Of a stretch of DNA of 5,513 bases, positions 5,293 to 5,513 are shown piece by piece. Made by a program: the position numbers and the translations under genes. This DNA comes from Pseudacidobacterium sp036264445 (GTDB lineage: Bacteria > Acidobacteriota > Terriglobia > Terriglobales > Acidobacteriaceae), in NCBI GenBank assembly GCA_036264445.1, contig DATAQW010000397.1, positions 1 through 5,513 of the forward strand, in the 5' to 3' direction. A model generated the notes under the pieces. The model was given only the letters and a program-made list of their open reading frames with translations, did no database searches and was not told where the DNA came from. Position 1 is the stretch's first letter; every line of letters starts with the position of its first letter.

Positions 5293-5320
5293 GACACATT
5301 GACAAGATTTCAGGATCGCT

Positions 5321-5513
5321 ATGGCAGCAAAAACCTTATTTGAAAAAGTATGGGAACAGCATCTCGTCGCTGAACCTGCAAACGAGCCTGCGTTGCTCTA
5401 CATCGACCTTCACCTTGTGCACGAGGTCACGTCCCCACAGGCTTTCGACGGTTTACGAATAGCTGGACGCAAGCTGCGCCGACCAGACCGCACCGTTGCC
5501 ACGGTCGATCATA
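5321..5513 (+). CDS. leuC: 3-isopropylmalate dehydratase large subunit, N-terminal part, cut by the window end
   Basis: Large subunit of the isopropylmalate isomerase (EC 4.2.1.33), a [4Fe-4S] aconitase-family enzyme. With the small subunit LeuD it converts 2-isopropylmalate to 3-isopropylmalate. The start is ATG 5321, with AGGA at 5312-5315 only 5 bases upstream. The 64 visible residues carry the unmistakable N-terminal signature: MAAKTLFEKVWEQHLV, then LLYIDLHLVHEVTSPQAFDGLR and ATVDH, the last being the beginning of the DHN active-site region. The iron-sulphur cysteines lie beyond the window. It follows leuB on the same strand across a spacer holding a fold-back repeat; leuD is expected downstream but is not seen. 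Confidence 0.95.
   Translation, partial: MAAKTLFEKVWEQHLVAEPANEPALLYIDLHLVHEVTSPQAFDGLRIAGRKLRRPDRTVATVDH

Overview
The window most resembles a chromosomal segment of a Gram-negative soil bacterium, probably an Acidobacteriota (Terriglobia-like) genome. This rests on moderately GC-rich coding DNA with ordinary Shine-Dalgarno sites, a small signal-peptide-bearing outer-membrane beta-barrel protein ending in Phe, and palindromic intergenic repeats that resemble dispersed repeats I associate with that group. The assignment is an inference from style, not from a database match.

Left part (1-803): AT-richer DNA with uncharacterised genes. The 3' end of one reading frame (to 262) is followed 5 bases later by a second frame (268-663). 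The protein text appears to run from one into the other, which suggests a single gene broken by a one-base frameshift near 245-262. A short membrane-type segment and a 37-codon ORF follow (667-803), possibly another disrupted small gene. After about 100 non-coding bases, a bidirectional terminator (about 910-948) separates this block from the convergent genes on the minus strand.

Middle (965-2703, minus strand): a LysR-type regulator (1699-2640) with a good sigma70-like promoter and a dyad inside that promoter. Downstream on the same strand lies an outer-membrane beta-barrel protein (965-1564).

Right part (2777-5513, plus strand): the leucine-biosynthesis run leuA, leuB, leuC, the last cut by the window end. 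LeuA makes 2-isopropylmalate, LeuC (with LeuD, not in view) isomerises it and LeuB oxidises it toward 2-oxoisocaproate. LeuA ends after the catalytic and linker regions and lacks the C-terminal leucine-sensing domain of the usual bacterial enzyme. The regulator is divergent from leuA across a 136-base shared region, so it is a natural candidate for transcriptional control of the pathway. Both spacers within the leu run (113 and 124 bases) contain sizeable inverted repeats.

I found no tRNA, rRNA, CRISPR, insertion sequence or recognisable new defence or mobile system. The most useful leads are the frameshifted gene on the left, the regulatory-domain-less LeuA, the palindromes in the leu spacers and the lysR promoter dyad.
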